A stretch of 44,239 nucleotides of DNA. Source: Nostoc sp. B(2019) (GTDB lineage Bacteria; Cyanobacteriota; Cyanobacteriia; Cyanobacteriales; Nostocaceae). Each line of letters starts with the position of its first letter. Positions within the stretch are counted from its first letter, which is position 1. A program made the translations under genes and the position numbers. The stretch spans positions 1-44,239 of the forward strand of contig NZ_WVID01000042.1 in NCBI RefSeq assembly GCF_010091925.1, given 5' to 3'. Below, one piece after another: positions 27,114 through 34,544 of this stretch. A model generated the notes under the pieces. It saw only the letters and a list, made by a program, of their open reading frames with translations. It was not told where the DNA came from and did not search any database.

Positions 27114-28445
27114 TCATCCCAAGGAAATTCCGCTAAATTTTTGAAATAGTTTAGTAGCATAGGAGTCAGTCATACCAGATATATAGTCTGTAATTTTCAG
27201 AATTTTTTCGTAGCTATCATCCTCCAAATTTAGATGATATTCTTTCGGAAGCATTTGATAGACTAATTTGAACTTATTGTTATTATTGAAGATTGTGTTA
27301 GCAAACTCAGTAAATAACTTGGCTAAAACTTCGTATCCAGCAACTTGGATACTAACTACATCCTGATGCTGAAAAACAGTATCACTAGTTTGTTTTCCAA
27401 TTTTTTTTAGATGCTCTGCATAATCACTTAAAGATAATAAACCTTCTTCAAATTCTCCCGAAAGAATTTTTACTTCATGATCTAAAAAAATTTTAGTTGC
27501 TTCTCTTATAAGTTTATCAATAGCTTTAGCACGCAATCGTTTAACTTTTTCATCGTTACTATCATCATCTTTTTGAATATCAATATCTGCAATCTTATTA
27601 AGCAAGTCTTTAGCTTGCTCAAATGATATATAACCCATACGATGTCCATCTTCTACATCAACAATTGAGTAACAAATGTCATCTGCTGCTTCAACCAAAA
27701 AAGCAAGTGGATGTCTACACCACCATGCTGCATTATCATGACGGCGAATTAACCCAACTGTATTTGCTACTTCAGTAAATAAATCTTTTTCTGCCTGAAA
27801 AAAGCCATGTTTTTTAGGAATTCTACTTGTGGAATTTTTTAAGATAGATTCTGGTATTGAAGATTCTCTAGGATACTTTGTAAAAGCAGCTAAAGTTGGG
27901 CAAGTGAGTTGCATCCCCCCTCTTTGAGGAAGCATTTCAAGCTTAGTTAAAATCCTAAAGCCCTGTGCATTACCTTCAAATAAATCAAAGTCAGCTTTTT
28001 GAAACTTGGTAAGTAGTTCCTCTTTTATTTGATTAACAGAACTATACCAAGATTGAAATGCTGTACGAATAGCATCTTCTCCAGAATGACCAAAGGGAGG
28101 ATTACCAATATCATGAGCTAGACAAGCAGCAGACACAATCTCACCGAAGTCTGAAGGACTGTAACCATATTTATCAAGCTTGTGTCTTTTTATAATTTCA
28201 GCGCCTACAATCCTACCAAGAGAGCGGCCAACACAAGAAACTTCAAGACTATGAATTAGACGAGTACGAATATAGTCATTTGTGGGTAAGGAAAAAACCT
28301 GTGTTTTATCTTTGAGGCGGCGGAAAGGGGAAGAAAAGACCAAGCGATCATAGTCTCTTAAAAACGGGGTACGACCATGTTGAATATCTTCTTGTTCTGT
28401 CCTACCAAGCCTTTGAGGTGTCAGGAGCTTTTTCCAATCCATCAT
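27114..28445 (-). CDS. dgt: dGTP triphosphohydrolase (HD domain)
   Basis: dGTPases split dGTP into deoxyguanosine and triphosphate; some protect bacteria by starving phage of dNTPs. The 443-residue protein starts WKKLLTPQRLGRTEQEDIQH and has the FSSPFRRLKDKTQVF signature. The HD metal ligands are His65 (RTRLIHSLEVS), His111-Asp112 in AACLAHDIGNPPFGHSGEDA, and the later AADDICYSIVDVEDG aspartate. The length and order match Dgt. The promoter region (28456-28527) is a paralogue of that of the XRE gene of the restriction module, suggesting shared control. Confidence 0.92.
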   Translation of the reverse strand: MMDWKKLLTPQRLGRTEQEDIQHGRTPFLRDYDRLVFSSPFRRLKDKTQVFSLPTNDYIRTRLIHSLEVSCVGRSLGRIVGAEIIKRHKLDKYGYSPSDFGEIVSAACLAHDIGNPPFGHSGEDAIRTAFQSWYSSVNQIKEELLTKFQKADFDLFEGNAQGFRILTKLEMLPQRGGMQLTCPTLAAFTKYPRESSIPESILKNSTSRIPKKHGFFQAEKDLFTEVANTVGLIRRHDNAAWWCRHPLAFLVEAADDICYSIVDVEDGHRMGYISFEQAKDLLNKIADIDIQKDDDSNDEKVKRLRAKAIDKLIREATKIFLDHEVKILSGEFEEGLLSLSDYAEHLKKIGKQTSDTVFQHQDVVSIQVAGYEVLAKLFTEFANTIFNNNNKFKLVYQMLPKEYHLNLEDDSYEKILKITDYISGMTDSYATKLFQKFSGISLG

Positions 28446-28455
28446 AGTGATTTCC

Positions 28456-28527
28456 GTAGCAATAATATATATTTTGCTACATTGTACTCAACCAAAGCTA
28501 GATTGTAACCTGGTAATAAACTGTTTT
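28456..28527 (-). promoter_or_regulatory. Promoter/operator block of the dGTPase gene, paralogous to the XRE block
   Basis: GTAGCAA (28456-28462) and TTGCTAC (28474-28480) are perfect 7-bp arms with an 11-nt AT-rich spacer, 10 bp before the ATG. In gene direction the centre reads ATATATATTATTG, a likely extended -10. Positions 28499-28527 share 24 of 29 bases with 26372-26400. Together with the similar spacing (43 versus 45 bp from palindrome start) this implies common ancestry and probably a common regulator. Confidence 0.6.
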
Positions 28528-28608
28528 TTGCTTCCAAAATAAGATTTCTACGTAATTTTTGCACTTCCTACTTATCGGATGTAAAATCGCCACAATTGTT
28601 TCAAAGCC

Positions 28609-29637
28609 TTAACCAATCCCATACTCCGACTCCAGAAGCGTCAACAATTTCTCTTCCACAGCAGTAAGATAAGCCCGATTCAGCTTTCCCAATGACTGCA
28701 ACAGATTTTTAACTGTCTCCTCCAGTGAGTTGGAATATACTCGACTAATGCGATCGCAAATCACCTGCATCTGCTGACACTCCTGGGGCAGGTAGTTGAA
28801 TGATTTTAGGTGCTTCACCCCAATGGTGTACTCGCCATCCCAGGCTCTCACGCTGCAACTAAAGTCATTCACTGCGCTGACAATTGCCCAACACCCACCC
28901 TTACCCCTGAGTTCTGGGTTGTCTTTGACAAGGATTTGGCAGACTTCACTAAGTTGGTAGGTGTTCGGTACTTTGGTTCTCTCCATTATTTTTTGCACAA
29001 CATCAGTGACGATCCTGGCACTGGGAACTTTACCACCAGCCTCGTGTACTGCCCGTTGCCAAACTTTAACCTGCTGCTGGGGTTCTAGCTTTGCCAGAGG
29101 GCGCACTTGTCCTTCGTTAGTCGGCAGGATTCGTGAGAGGTGAGGTCGAGTTTCATCCACTTCCCCATTTTGGGAACAATTTGTTCCCGTTTTATCCACT
29201 TCCTCGTTTTGGGAACAATTTGTTCCCGTTTCATCCACTTCCTCATTTTGGGAACAATTTGTTCCCGTCACTATGTTGTCAAATACTACAGAACCAGCTA
29301 TTAGATAATTGACTCGGCGATGGGTGTATCCAAATCTATCACGACAATACTCCTCAAATGTGCGATGAGTGGATCTGTATAACCTGCGATCGCGCAACTG
29401 AGCCAATGCCTTGCCTGCCTCAAAAAATGCACGTTCAACCTTGCGTTCTAAATGCAAGCGATCGCTTTGCTCTTGCTCGGTTAATTCTGGAACTTCAACA
29501 GCAGTAACGTCAATTGTTGCTAAGGCTGGGTTTTCTTGAGGGGAGATATCCTCTTCTGCAAGGTCATTTGGTAATGTGCTGTCATCAGATGCAGCAGGGG
29601 TGGCTTTTTTCCGTCTTCTAGAAGGTGGTTGGTTCAT
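28609..29637 (-). CDS. Plasmid DNA-binding-like protein with in-frame palindromic repeats
   Basis: A 342-residue protein of a type seen on Nostocales plasmids. Residues about 60-125 (LHLERKVERAFFEAGKALAQ, then FEEYCRDRFGYTHRRVNYLI) look like the helical DNA-binding region of plasmid segregation or control proteins. Residues 127-165 are three 13-residue repeats (TGTNCSQNEEVDE-like). The later part has LAKLEPQQQVKVWQRAVHEA and GGKVPSARIVTDVVQK, which resemble ParB-associated regions, and a helical C-terminus duplicated as a relic at 11281. A perfect AAAGGAGGT precedes the ATG. A partition or copy-control role is inference. Confidence 0.75.
   Translation of the reverse strand: MNQPPSRRRKKATPAASDDSTLPNDLAEEDISPQENPALATIDVTAVEVPELTEQEQSDRLHLERKVERAFFEAGKALAQLRDRRLYRSTHRTFEEYCRDRFGYTHRRVNYLIAGSVVFDNIVTGTNCSQNEEVDETGTNCSQNEEVDKTGTNCSQNGEVDETRPHLSRILPTNEGQVRPLAKLEPQQQVKVWQRAVHEAGGKVPSARIVTDVVQKIMERTKVPNTYQLSEVCQILVKDNPELRGKGGCWAIVSAVNDFSCSVRAWDGEYTIGVKHLKSFNYLPQECQQMQVICDRISRVYSNSLEETVKNLLQSLGKLNRAYLTAVEEKLLTLLESEYGIG
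29172..29266 (-). repeat. Three tandem 39-bp repeats, each with a perfect 17-nt palindrome
   Basis: GGGAACAATTTGTTCCC occurs at 29172-29188, 29211-29227 and 29250-29266, exactly 39 bp apart, inside the coding region of the gene at 28609. Each unit adds 13 residues, so the reading frame is kept. The palindrome arms are 8 bp with a single central base. Confidence 0.9.
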
Positions 29638-29783
29638 ACTTCCACCTCCTTTAATCCGATGCTATTTGCTTTGATTTGATTGCAACGTAAATGTTGGATG
29701 TAACTGGCAACTGTGTAGACTTAGCCTGCCGCAGGCATTGCTTATTGAGAGACGGTGAAGGCAGAGCCAGAAGATGAACGCAT

Positions 29784-30014
29784 TCATAATTCAGCATCTT
29801 CTTCAGGCTCTACAGCTTCATAAAGGTCTTTTGGCTCACAATTTAGTAACTCACAAAGTTTTGCAACTCGAACGAACATTTTGACTCCATCACGGCTTTT
29901 TTCCCAGTTGCGAACCGTCGAGACATCAAGCCCCAGCGCCTCCGCTATCTGCCTTTGAGTCAAATTCTTTTCCTCTCTGAGTTTTGCAATCCTAGACACG
30001 TAAATTTCTCCCAT
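29784..30014 (-). CDS. XRE-family transcriptional regulator
   Basis: A 76-residue Cro/cI-type HTH protein (RIAKLREEKNLTQRQIAEAL, then GLDVSTVRNWEKSRDGVKMF) with a short acidic tail (EAVEPEEDAEL). It is divergent from the long plus-strand operon at 30166, and the gap between them holds a textbook promoter with an inverted repeat in its spacer, so it most likely represses that operon and perhaps itself. It belongs to the plasmid-backbone part and is distinct from the XRE protein at 26057. Confidence 0.88.
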   Translation of the reverse strand: MGEIYVSRIAKLREEKNLTQRQIAEALGLDVSTVRNWEKSRDGVKMFVRVAKLCELLNCEPKDLYEAVEPEEDAEL

Positions 30015-30063
30015 GCACTAATTCATAGCATTATCTTACCACGACTTTCTTCATGTGAACTTA

Positions 30064-30092
30064 TTGACAGCGTGAACTTTTTCACGCATAAT
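30064..30092 (+). promoter_or_regulatory. Sigma-70-type promoter with operator in the spacer
   Basis: TTGACA (30064-30069), a 17-bp spacer and CATAAT (30087-30092) form a strong promoter facing the 30166 operon. The spacer contains GCGTGAA (30070-30076) and TTCACGC (30081-30087), a perfect 7-bp inverted repeat. A further GTGAACTT half-site lies at 30055-30062, 17 bp before the copy at 30072-30079. The neighbouring XRE protein is the obvious candidate to bind it. Confidence 0.75.
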
Positions 30093-30098
30093 AAATAT

Positions 30099-30139
30099 AG
30101 AAAAAGCGCCCCCGACTGCGAATCTAGAGCGCTTTTTCT
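30099..30139 (+). terminator. Leader hairpin, possible attenuator
   Basis: AGAAAAAGCGC (30099-30109) and GCGCTTTTTCT (30129-30139) form a perfect 11-bp stem with a 19-nt loop, between the promoter at 30064 and the ATG at 30166. The T-rich 3' arm makes it terminator-like in the direction of the operon, although the GC core is only 4 bp. Confidence 0.5.
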
Positions 30140-30165
30140 GTCCCTAATAATAAGGAATCTTAATT

Positions 30166-31005
30166 ATGACCCATCCCATCTACACACAGCAAGCCCTCTC
30201 CCGCTACACCCTCCCCCGCCTCAAAAGAATCACTGCTGACCTTGGTGCAACACCCACCGGGGACAAAAGAGCCGCTGACACCTGGATCAACGCAATTATC
30301 ACCCACCAATCCGCCCAACTTCAAAAGGTGGACGAACAAACCGCAGCCCAAGCCGAACTCGAACACCACATCACCACCCAAGCCCAGGCGATTGCACCCG
30401 AAGAACTCAGAACAGTCGAAATATCCTTCTACGATCACGAGATTTACTGCGGCACACAACTGATTGCCACCATCACCTACAATAATGACCTAACCCAGCC
30501 TTGGGTAGTCTTGGTGGAGGACGTTGAGAAATTTCGTGCTAATACTTGGGCGAAATGTTACCGCTACATTAGTTGGCATTACCAAGACGGTACACTTAAC
30601 GCTCCCTTACCTTTTGGAGAAGCTGAATTAGTCACAGAACATAAGGAACTCCCACCCCAAAAGCCAGAATTACCCGCCACTATTAGCAATGAGATAATGG
30701 CGCAGATTTTCAATGAATGCGAAAAGTTTGGGTTTGAAATCCTGGACGATGGCATCTACCGCAATGACGAGAAACTGGGCGAAGTGGGATGCAGCAACGG
30801 TAAGTGGTGGTTTATTCGTGCAGAAAACGAAACCCAACAGCGCATCTTCTGTGATTCTGCATTGGATGCGGTGTGGTGGTTGTCGATGGTTGACGTATCA
30901 CTGGCCAGTGAATCAGCTGACGAATACTTGCAATACCGCCCACTGGAGCAGATGACTGGTGATGAATTGCAACGGCTGCTGGAGCCTGAAGCAGTAGCAG
31001 CGTAA
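30166..31005 (+). CDS. Hypothetical cyanobacterial plasmid protein
   Basis: This 279-residue protein is the first gene of the plus-strand operon. The N-terminus (LSRYTLPRLKRITADLGATP, then KRAADTWINAIITHQ) has a helix-extended loop-helix look like a SAP DNA-binding motif. The middle (VEISFYDHEIYCGTQLIATI, then YNNDLTQPWVVLVEDVEKF) is beta-rich. A good AAGGA precedes the ATG. Such proteins recur on Nostoc plasmids; the function is unknown, and DNA binding rests only on the SAP-like start. Confidence 0.75.
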   Translation: MTHPIYTQQALSRYTLPRLKRITADLGATPTGDKRAADTWINAIITHQSAQLQKVDEQTAAQAELEHHITTQAQAIAPEELRTVEISFYDHEIYCGTQLIATITYNNDLTQPWVVLVEDVEKFRANTWAKCYRYISWHYQDGTLNAPLPFGEAELVTEHKELPPQKPELPATISNEIMAQIFNECEKFGFEILDDGIYRNDEKLGEVGCSNGKWWFIRAENETQQRIFCDSALDAVWWLSMVDVSLASESADEYLQYRPLEQMTGDELQRLLEPEAVAA

Positions 31006-31074
31006 ATCAGAACACAGGAGCCAGAAGCCAGGTGGTCACTGAGCCTAGCCGAAGTGAGTCAGAATAATTCCCTT

Positions 31075-31102
31075 CTGAATCCTGACTCCTGAATCCTGAC
31101 TT
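31075..31102 (+). repeat. Short tandem repeat, 14-bp unit
   Basis: CTGAATCCTGACTC (31075-31088) is followed directly by CTGAATCCTGACTT (31089-31102) in the gap between two operon genes. This is the style of the short tandemly repeated repetitive (STRR) sequences of heterocystous cyanobacteria. Confidence 0.7.
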
Positions 31103-31137
31103 CTTCTCCCATCATCTCTTCATTCACCCATTCATCT

Positions 31138-31473
31138 ATGCAACCCACAATCAGCATTTTCCACGGTTGGGACTATCCTCGGTTTACCTTTGGGCAACTG
31201 ACAACAAAAGGCATCATCATTGGCTTAACTTACTACCAAAAAGGTACTCATCTTGCTGAAGAATTTGGCGAAGGATGGCGTTACACCGTTTCACTCAATA
31301 AACACAGTGAAGAAGTACACCATTATTTGGAAGATGAGCTTACCCTGTTATCTCCCGAAGATTTGCAAGCACAAATTAAAGCAGAGATTGACTGTCATCA
31401 AAATCAAATAAAATCCCTCATTCAACAGCTATCAATAGTATCTGGAGGTCGCAACAATGCCCAAGTCTGTTAA
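31138..31473 (+). CDS. Small hypothetical protein
   Basis: A 111-residue soluble protein with a beta-type N-terminal half (TISIFHGWDYPRFTFGQLTT, then GIIIGLTYYQKGTHLAEEFG) and a helical end (LQAQIKAEIDCHQNQIKSLI). No recognised family. Its end overlaps the next gene by 17 bp, which supports co-translation. It belongs to the run of small plus-strand plasmid genes. Confidence 0.6.
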   Translation: MQPTISIFHGWDYPRFTFGQLTTKGIIIGLTYYQKGTHLAEEFGEGWRYTVSLNKHSEEVHHYLEDELTLLSPEDLQAQIKAEIDCHQNQIKSLIQQLSIVSGGRNNAQVC

Positions 31474-31654
31474 TAACTATGTAGAGCGTACCTCTTACAG
31501 ACTGATGCATTCGCTCCTTCGCTGTGGTGGTTATGCTCCTCTGCACCGTGTTCAGTTTTCATCGACTATTATCCAATATCTGCTGGATCAAAAGCTAGTG
31601 CAGGTACAAAATACGGGTCACGGTTTTTTATTGTCGCTCGTTGAAGATAATTGA
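31457..31654 (+). CDS. Small hypothetical protein
   Basis: A 65-residue protein, rather basic, with a helix-rich pattern (YRLMHSLLRCGGYAPLHRVQ, then IIQYLLDQKLVQVQNTGHGF) that could be a winged-helix-like small fold. It has GGAGGTCGCAAC upstream inside the end of the preceding gene and overlaps it. No family recognised. Confidence 0.55.
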   Translation: MPKSVNNYVERTSYRLMHSLLRCGGYAPLHRVQFSSTIIQYLLDQKLVQVQNTGHGFLLSLVEDN

Positions 31655-31672
31655 ATTTAGGAGTAATAAATT

Positions 31673-31870
31673 ATGTCCCTTCCCAATCTGTACACATTAG
31701 TTGATGCTGCAAAGTTTATCCTTAACGAGATTGCAGTACATCCCGATTTTATAACACTTGAGTATTACCCTGATTTAACAATTGGTGATGCCCAAACTGC
31801 ACTTTCTTATCTGAAGCAAGAGCTAGAGGATAATCAACAGCCTTCGATTGTGCCAAAAACTTCGGTTTAA
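31673..31870 (+). CDS. Small hypothetical protein
   Basis: A 65-residue acidic helical protein (LYTLVDAAKFILNEIAVHPD, then IGDAQTALSYLKQELEDNQQ) preceded by AGGAGTAATAAATT and the ATG, a good ribosome site. It is 18 bp from the preceding gene and followed by a hairpin at 31881, so it probably ends the first transcription block. Function unknown. Confidence 0.6.
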   Translation: MSLPNLYTLVDAAKFILNEIAVHPDFITLEYYPDLTIGDAQTALSYLKQELEDNQQPSIVPKTSV

Positions 31871-31880
31871 AAAAGAGCGT

Positions 31881-31909
31881 TCGCCTGAAGAGTGCTTTTA
31901 TTCAGGCGA
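31881..31909 (+). terminator. Hairpin after the first gene block
   Basis: TCGCCTGAA (31881-31889) and TTCAGGCGA (31901-31909) form a perfect 9-bp stem with an 11-nt loop, 10 bp after the stop of the gene at 31673. No strong T-tract follows, so it may be a weak terminator or an RNA-stabilising stem. Confidence 0.45.
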
Positions 31910-31926
31910 TTGCCTATTGCTTAAAT

Positions 31927-32030
31927 CAGTAAACAGTGAACAGTAAACAGTTATAAAAGCACATGATGAGGGATTAAACCCAAGTATAAATACATCATTC
32001 TTCACTGATAACTGATAACTGGTAACTGTT
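31927..32030. repeat. Cluster of AACAGT/ACTGTT short repeats in inverted orientation
   Basis: A left block built of CAGTAAACAGTGAACAG-type units (31927-31952) faces a right block of CTGATAACTG-type units (32004-32030), so the two can pair loosely. This kind of degenerate repeat is widespread between genes in Nostocales and is probably non-coding filler or a MITE-like remnant. Confidence 0.5.
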
Positions 32031-32091
32031 AAAGCTACATTTCGCTAGAGAAGTTTCATTATTGCACACTGCATACATTTTAGAGGTCAAC

Positions 32092-32922
32092 ATGGTTACT
32101 GAAATCAAATTAGGTTTATGCCAGCCACCAGAACCCATTTACTTGTATGTTAAAAACGCTGAGTTAGGTGGAGAATCTTATCTCTGGTATCACTACGATA
32201 TTGGCAAAGATAAAACTATCCCTGTTACCCAAAGAGCATTAACTGGGTATTTGTCAGAACTGCGATTGACAACAAAGGAATTTAAGGGAAAAGACAACGT
32301 TAAGTTAGATATTGTTGTCAGAGCCGACGAGATTTATGTGGTGCGGGCTGGGATAGAAACCAACTTTGCTAAAAGCTTTCTTCTGGCTGCATCGTTAGTC
32401 CAAGACTTTGAGAAACCACTAATTATTGCTGCTACTGGTGGTGAAGAGAATACTGTTTTCTGTAATCTTTACGATGCAGTGACTAAAACCAAAATCAAAA
32501 GAGAATGGAATAAAGATGCTGATTGGGCAAGCATCATTCATGATATTCAGTCTCTTTTAGGTGGCACATCCTCAACTATTCCACCAACGCCGAAACTTAG
32601 TGTAGTCCCCCAACCAATCCACCCACAAGATTTGCGAGTAAAAAACATTCGCACTCTAATCGATTATCCGTTGGATTTAGTCAAAGAGTGGTTGCGATTT
32701 CAAGACGTTGAGCTTCCTAGTTTATTACCCGAAGAAAAGATTGATGAACTCATCAAAACCATGTGTTTAGCTTGGGCATCGGATAAGTGTGAGCATCCCA
32801 ACTATGCCCAATCTTCGTATCAAAAGCAAGTTGTTGATGCTGTTGCTAATAGTGCTGATGAGTTAACAGCAGTCAAGACATGGATGCAACAGTTGCAAAC
32901 ATCAAAAGCTGGGGCAATGTAA
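32092..32922 (+). CDS. Hypothetical plasmid protein
   Basis: A 276-residue protein that I do not recognise. The first 150 residues are beta-rich (KLGLCQPPEPIYLYVKNAEL, DNVKLDIVVRADEIYVVRAG). A Pro/Thr linker follows (GTSSTIPPTPKLSVVPQP), then a helical C-terminal domain (TMCLAWASDKCEHPNYAQSS). That two-domain build could suit a nucleic-acid-binding protein, but no motif shows it. The ATG at 32092 has AGAGG before it; an earlier in-frame start at 32062 is weaker. Confidence 0.7.
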   Translation: MVTEIKLGLCQPPEPIYLYVKNAELGGESYLWYHYDIGKDKTIPVTQRALTGYLSELRLTTKEFKGKDNVKLDIVVRADEIYVVRAGIETNFAKSFLLAASLVQDFEKPLIIAATGGEENTVFCNLYDAVTKTKIKREWNKDADWASIIHDIQSLLGGTSSTIPPTPKLSVVPQPIHPQDLRVKNIRTLIDYPLDLVKEWLRFQDVELPSLLPEEKIDELIKTMCLAWASDKCEHPNYAQSSYQKQVVDAVANSADELTAVKTWMQQLQTSKAGAM

Positions 32923-33003
32923 CGCGTTTCTGAATATAGAAGTCAGTATAGCTATCACTTCTGGTTTCTATAACACTCTATTAATTGTGTATGAAATACC
33001 AAA

Positions 33004-33240
33004 ATGAAAGTCATCGTTACAGTTGTTGAAAAGATTACCAGTGAAGCACACATTGATATCCCTGATGGGCTTGATGAATCTGCTATCAGACAACACATCA
33101 CAGACCTTTACAACAGTGGCGAAATGCTGACTGATTTGAATATTTTTCAAGCTGATTTTGAATCAATTAGCGCCCGAATTGTCCGAAATGAATCTGACAC
33201 GAATTTTATATCTGCATCAACAAAGGAGGTAATCAAATGA
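33004..33240 (+). CDS. Small hypothetical protein, translationally coupled
   Basis: A 78-residue acidic protein of alternating beta and helix (MKVIVTVVEKITSEAHIDIP, then AIRQHITDLYNSGEM). Its stop overlaps the next start as ATGA (33237-33240), and AAAGGAGGT lies within its end, so translation of the next gene depends on it. No family recognised. Confidence 0.65.
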   Translation: MKVIVTVVEKITSEAHIDIPDGLDESAIRQHITDLYNSGEMLTDLNIFQADFESISARIVRNESDTNFISASTKEVIK

Positions 33241-33635
33241 CAAGAAAATGGACACCAGAAGAACTTGCAATTATTGAAGAGAAAGCTGAAGTTTATACCA
33301 CTAAACAAATCGCTTCTATTCTCAAAAGACGAGGATATCACCGGTCAACTAATGCCATAGCTTTGAAATTAAACAGTTTAGGTTACTCAGTTCGCCCTAC
33401 TCTCGATAACTACTCTTGCAAAGAAATAGCTAAAGTTCTTTGTTTGAGTTTGTCAACCGTTTGTTTTTGGGTAAGACGAGGTTGGCTTAAAGCAACAAAG
33501 CGTTCTGCTAAACATTATCAAGTTAGAACTTGGCATCTCAAACAATTTCTCTCTAATCCACCACAACATCTCAAAAAACGCATTGCCTCTCTTGATAAAG
33601 AAGCCATTAACTACTTGTTGGGGGGACGAGCATGA
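33237..33635 (+). CDS. SANT/Myb-like plus HTH DNA-binding protein
   Basis: A 132-residue basic protein with two DNA-binding-like parts. Residues 1-50 (TRKWTPEELAIIEEKAEVYT, then TKQIASILKRRGYHRSTNAI) look like a SANT/GcrA-type helical domain. Residues 58-105 (YSCKEIAKVLCLSLSTVCFW, then VRRGWLKATKRS) form a MerR- or excisionase-like HTH. It overlaps both neighbours by four bases (ATGA). A regulatory role on the plasmid is likely; the target is unknown. Confidence 0.72.
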   Translation: MTRKWTPEELAIIEEKAEVYTTKQIASILKRRGYHRSTNAIALKLNSLGYSVRPTLDNYSCKEIAKVLCLSLSTVCFWVRRGWLKATKRSAKHYQVRTWHLKQFLSNPPQHLKKRIASLDKEAINYLLGGRA

Positions 33636-34090
33636 TTGACTTTCATCACACACTTTATCTGTGCTGGTATCTTTCTCCTCCCTGGTGTCAAGAAATCCCA
33701 CTTGTTGAAGTCAATTTACTAGAGAAAGTCTATATCTGCACCACGAGAACATTCGGTTATTGCTGCGGTATTCGCTGGGAACAAGACCGATGGATTTATG
33801 CGGTTATTTGCAACGAGGATATTATCTACACCACAGAACATCAAATCATTGGCACTGGTGAAATGCAACTCGCTACCCAAGAATTACCTGCCTTTGTACT
33901 GGGCGATCGCGTCATGCTCCGTTCTCATAACGAAGGGACAAAGCAGCGTATAGTTCTGGGGATTCAACTGCTCAACAGGTCTTGGTTTTATTTCGTTGAA
34001 TCAATACCCCCTGTACTTGAAGAAGTTACCACTCTGAATGACCGACTGGCCTTTGTACCCCAGAAAGATTTAGTGCGAGTGTTTTTTTAG
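33632..34090 (+). CDS. DUF1392-like protein
   Basis: A 152-residue protein with the length and look of DUF1392, a family of about 150 residues described mainly from Anabaena/Nostoc. It is aromatic- and cysteine-rich at the start (LYLCWYLSPPWCQEIPLVEV, then CTTRTFGYCCGIRW), with beta strands (WIYAVICNEDIIYTTEHQII) and LGDRVMLR further on. The function of the family is unknown. Its start overlaps the preceding stop (ATGA). The family assignment is from memory of the pattern, not from a search. Confidence 0.65.
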   Translation: MIDFHHTLYLCWYLSPPWCQEIPLVEVNLLEKVYICTTRTFGYCCGIRWEQDRWIYAVICNEDIIYTTEHQIIGTGEMQLATQELPAFVLGDRVMLRSHNEGTKQRIVLGIQLLNRSWFYFVESIPPVLEEVTTLNDRLAFVPQKDLVRVFF

Positions 34091-34134
34091 CGCCTTCATA
34101 AATCTCTGAAGTTTTCAAATCATAGGACTACTAT

Positions 34135-34413
34135 ATGAGTTTCTCATTCAATCAAAATGTCTTAATCACCAAAGATCATTCCACTACCCCAGCTTTGCCT
34201 CCTGTCGAGGAGCGACTGCAAACTTTGGTGGAGGCAATGAAGACTTTAGCTGAACTTACAGGCGGTAGGCTCAACCGTGAACTTGAACAGCATTTTCTCG
34301 ATTGTGCCGCTAATCTCTTAGCTGAACATAATCGGCAACACCCAAGCCAATTTGTCAGTAAAAAGCCACGGTTAATGGTCAAAAAGTCAAAGCGACCGCA
34401 CACAAGAGAGTAG
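34135..34413 (+). CDS. Small hypothetical protein
   Basis: A 92-residue protein: a polar N-terminus, a helical centre (EERLQTLVEAMKTLAELTGG, then LEQHFLDCAANLLAEHNRQH) and a very basic tail (KKPRLMVKKSKRPHTRE). Small size, a central helix pair and a basic tail suit a nucleic-acid-associated protein, but there is no motif. It lies 45 bp after the DUF1392-like gene on the same strand. Confidence 0.6.
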   Translation: MSFSFNQNVLITKDHSTTPALPPVEERLQTLVEAMKTLAELTGGRLNRELEQHFLDCAANLLAEHNRQHPSQFVSKKPRLMVKKSKRPHTRE

Positions 34414-34544
34414 ATCTAATCGCCTGAGTTTTTGGATTGAAAGGTCATATCTAAAAGCGCATTTATCGAATACTACTTCTACTCTTTCTCTTCACTTTTT
34501 GCAATTACGCCTGGTTTTTATCTCCAATCACACAAGTAAAAATT

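Noticed and set aside
12082-28445. A canonical DISARM or BREX system
   Set aside because: A DISARM call needs DUF1998-type DrmB and the DrmA helicase, and BREX needs PglZ and BrxC. None are present; the methylase and SNF2/PLD proteins only resemble parts.
27114-28445. dGTPase as a purely housekeeping gene unrelated to the island
   Set aside because: Possible, but the promoter block shared with the XRE gene argues for a link, so it was kept as a candidate part of the regulon.
29172-29266. CRISPR-like array
   Set aside because: Only three repeats, no unique spacers (the whole 39-bp unit repeats) and the tract lies in frame inside a gene. No cas genes are present.
30160-30459. 99-codon minus-strand frame opposite the 30166 gene
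   Set aside because: Glycine/valine/cysteine-rich text typical of antisense reading; the plus-strand gene has a strong ribosome site and promoter.
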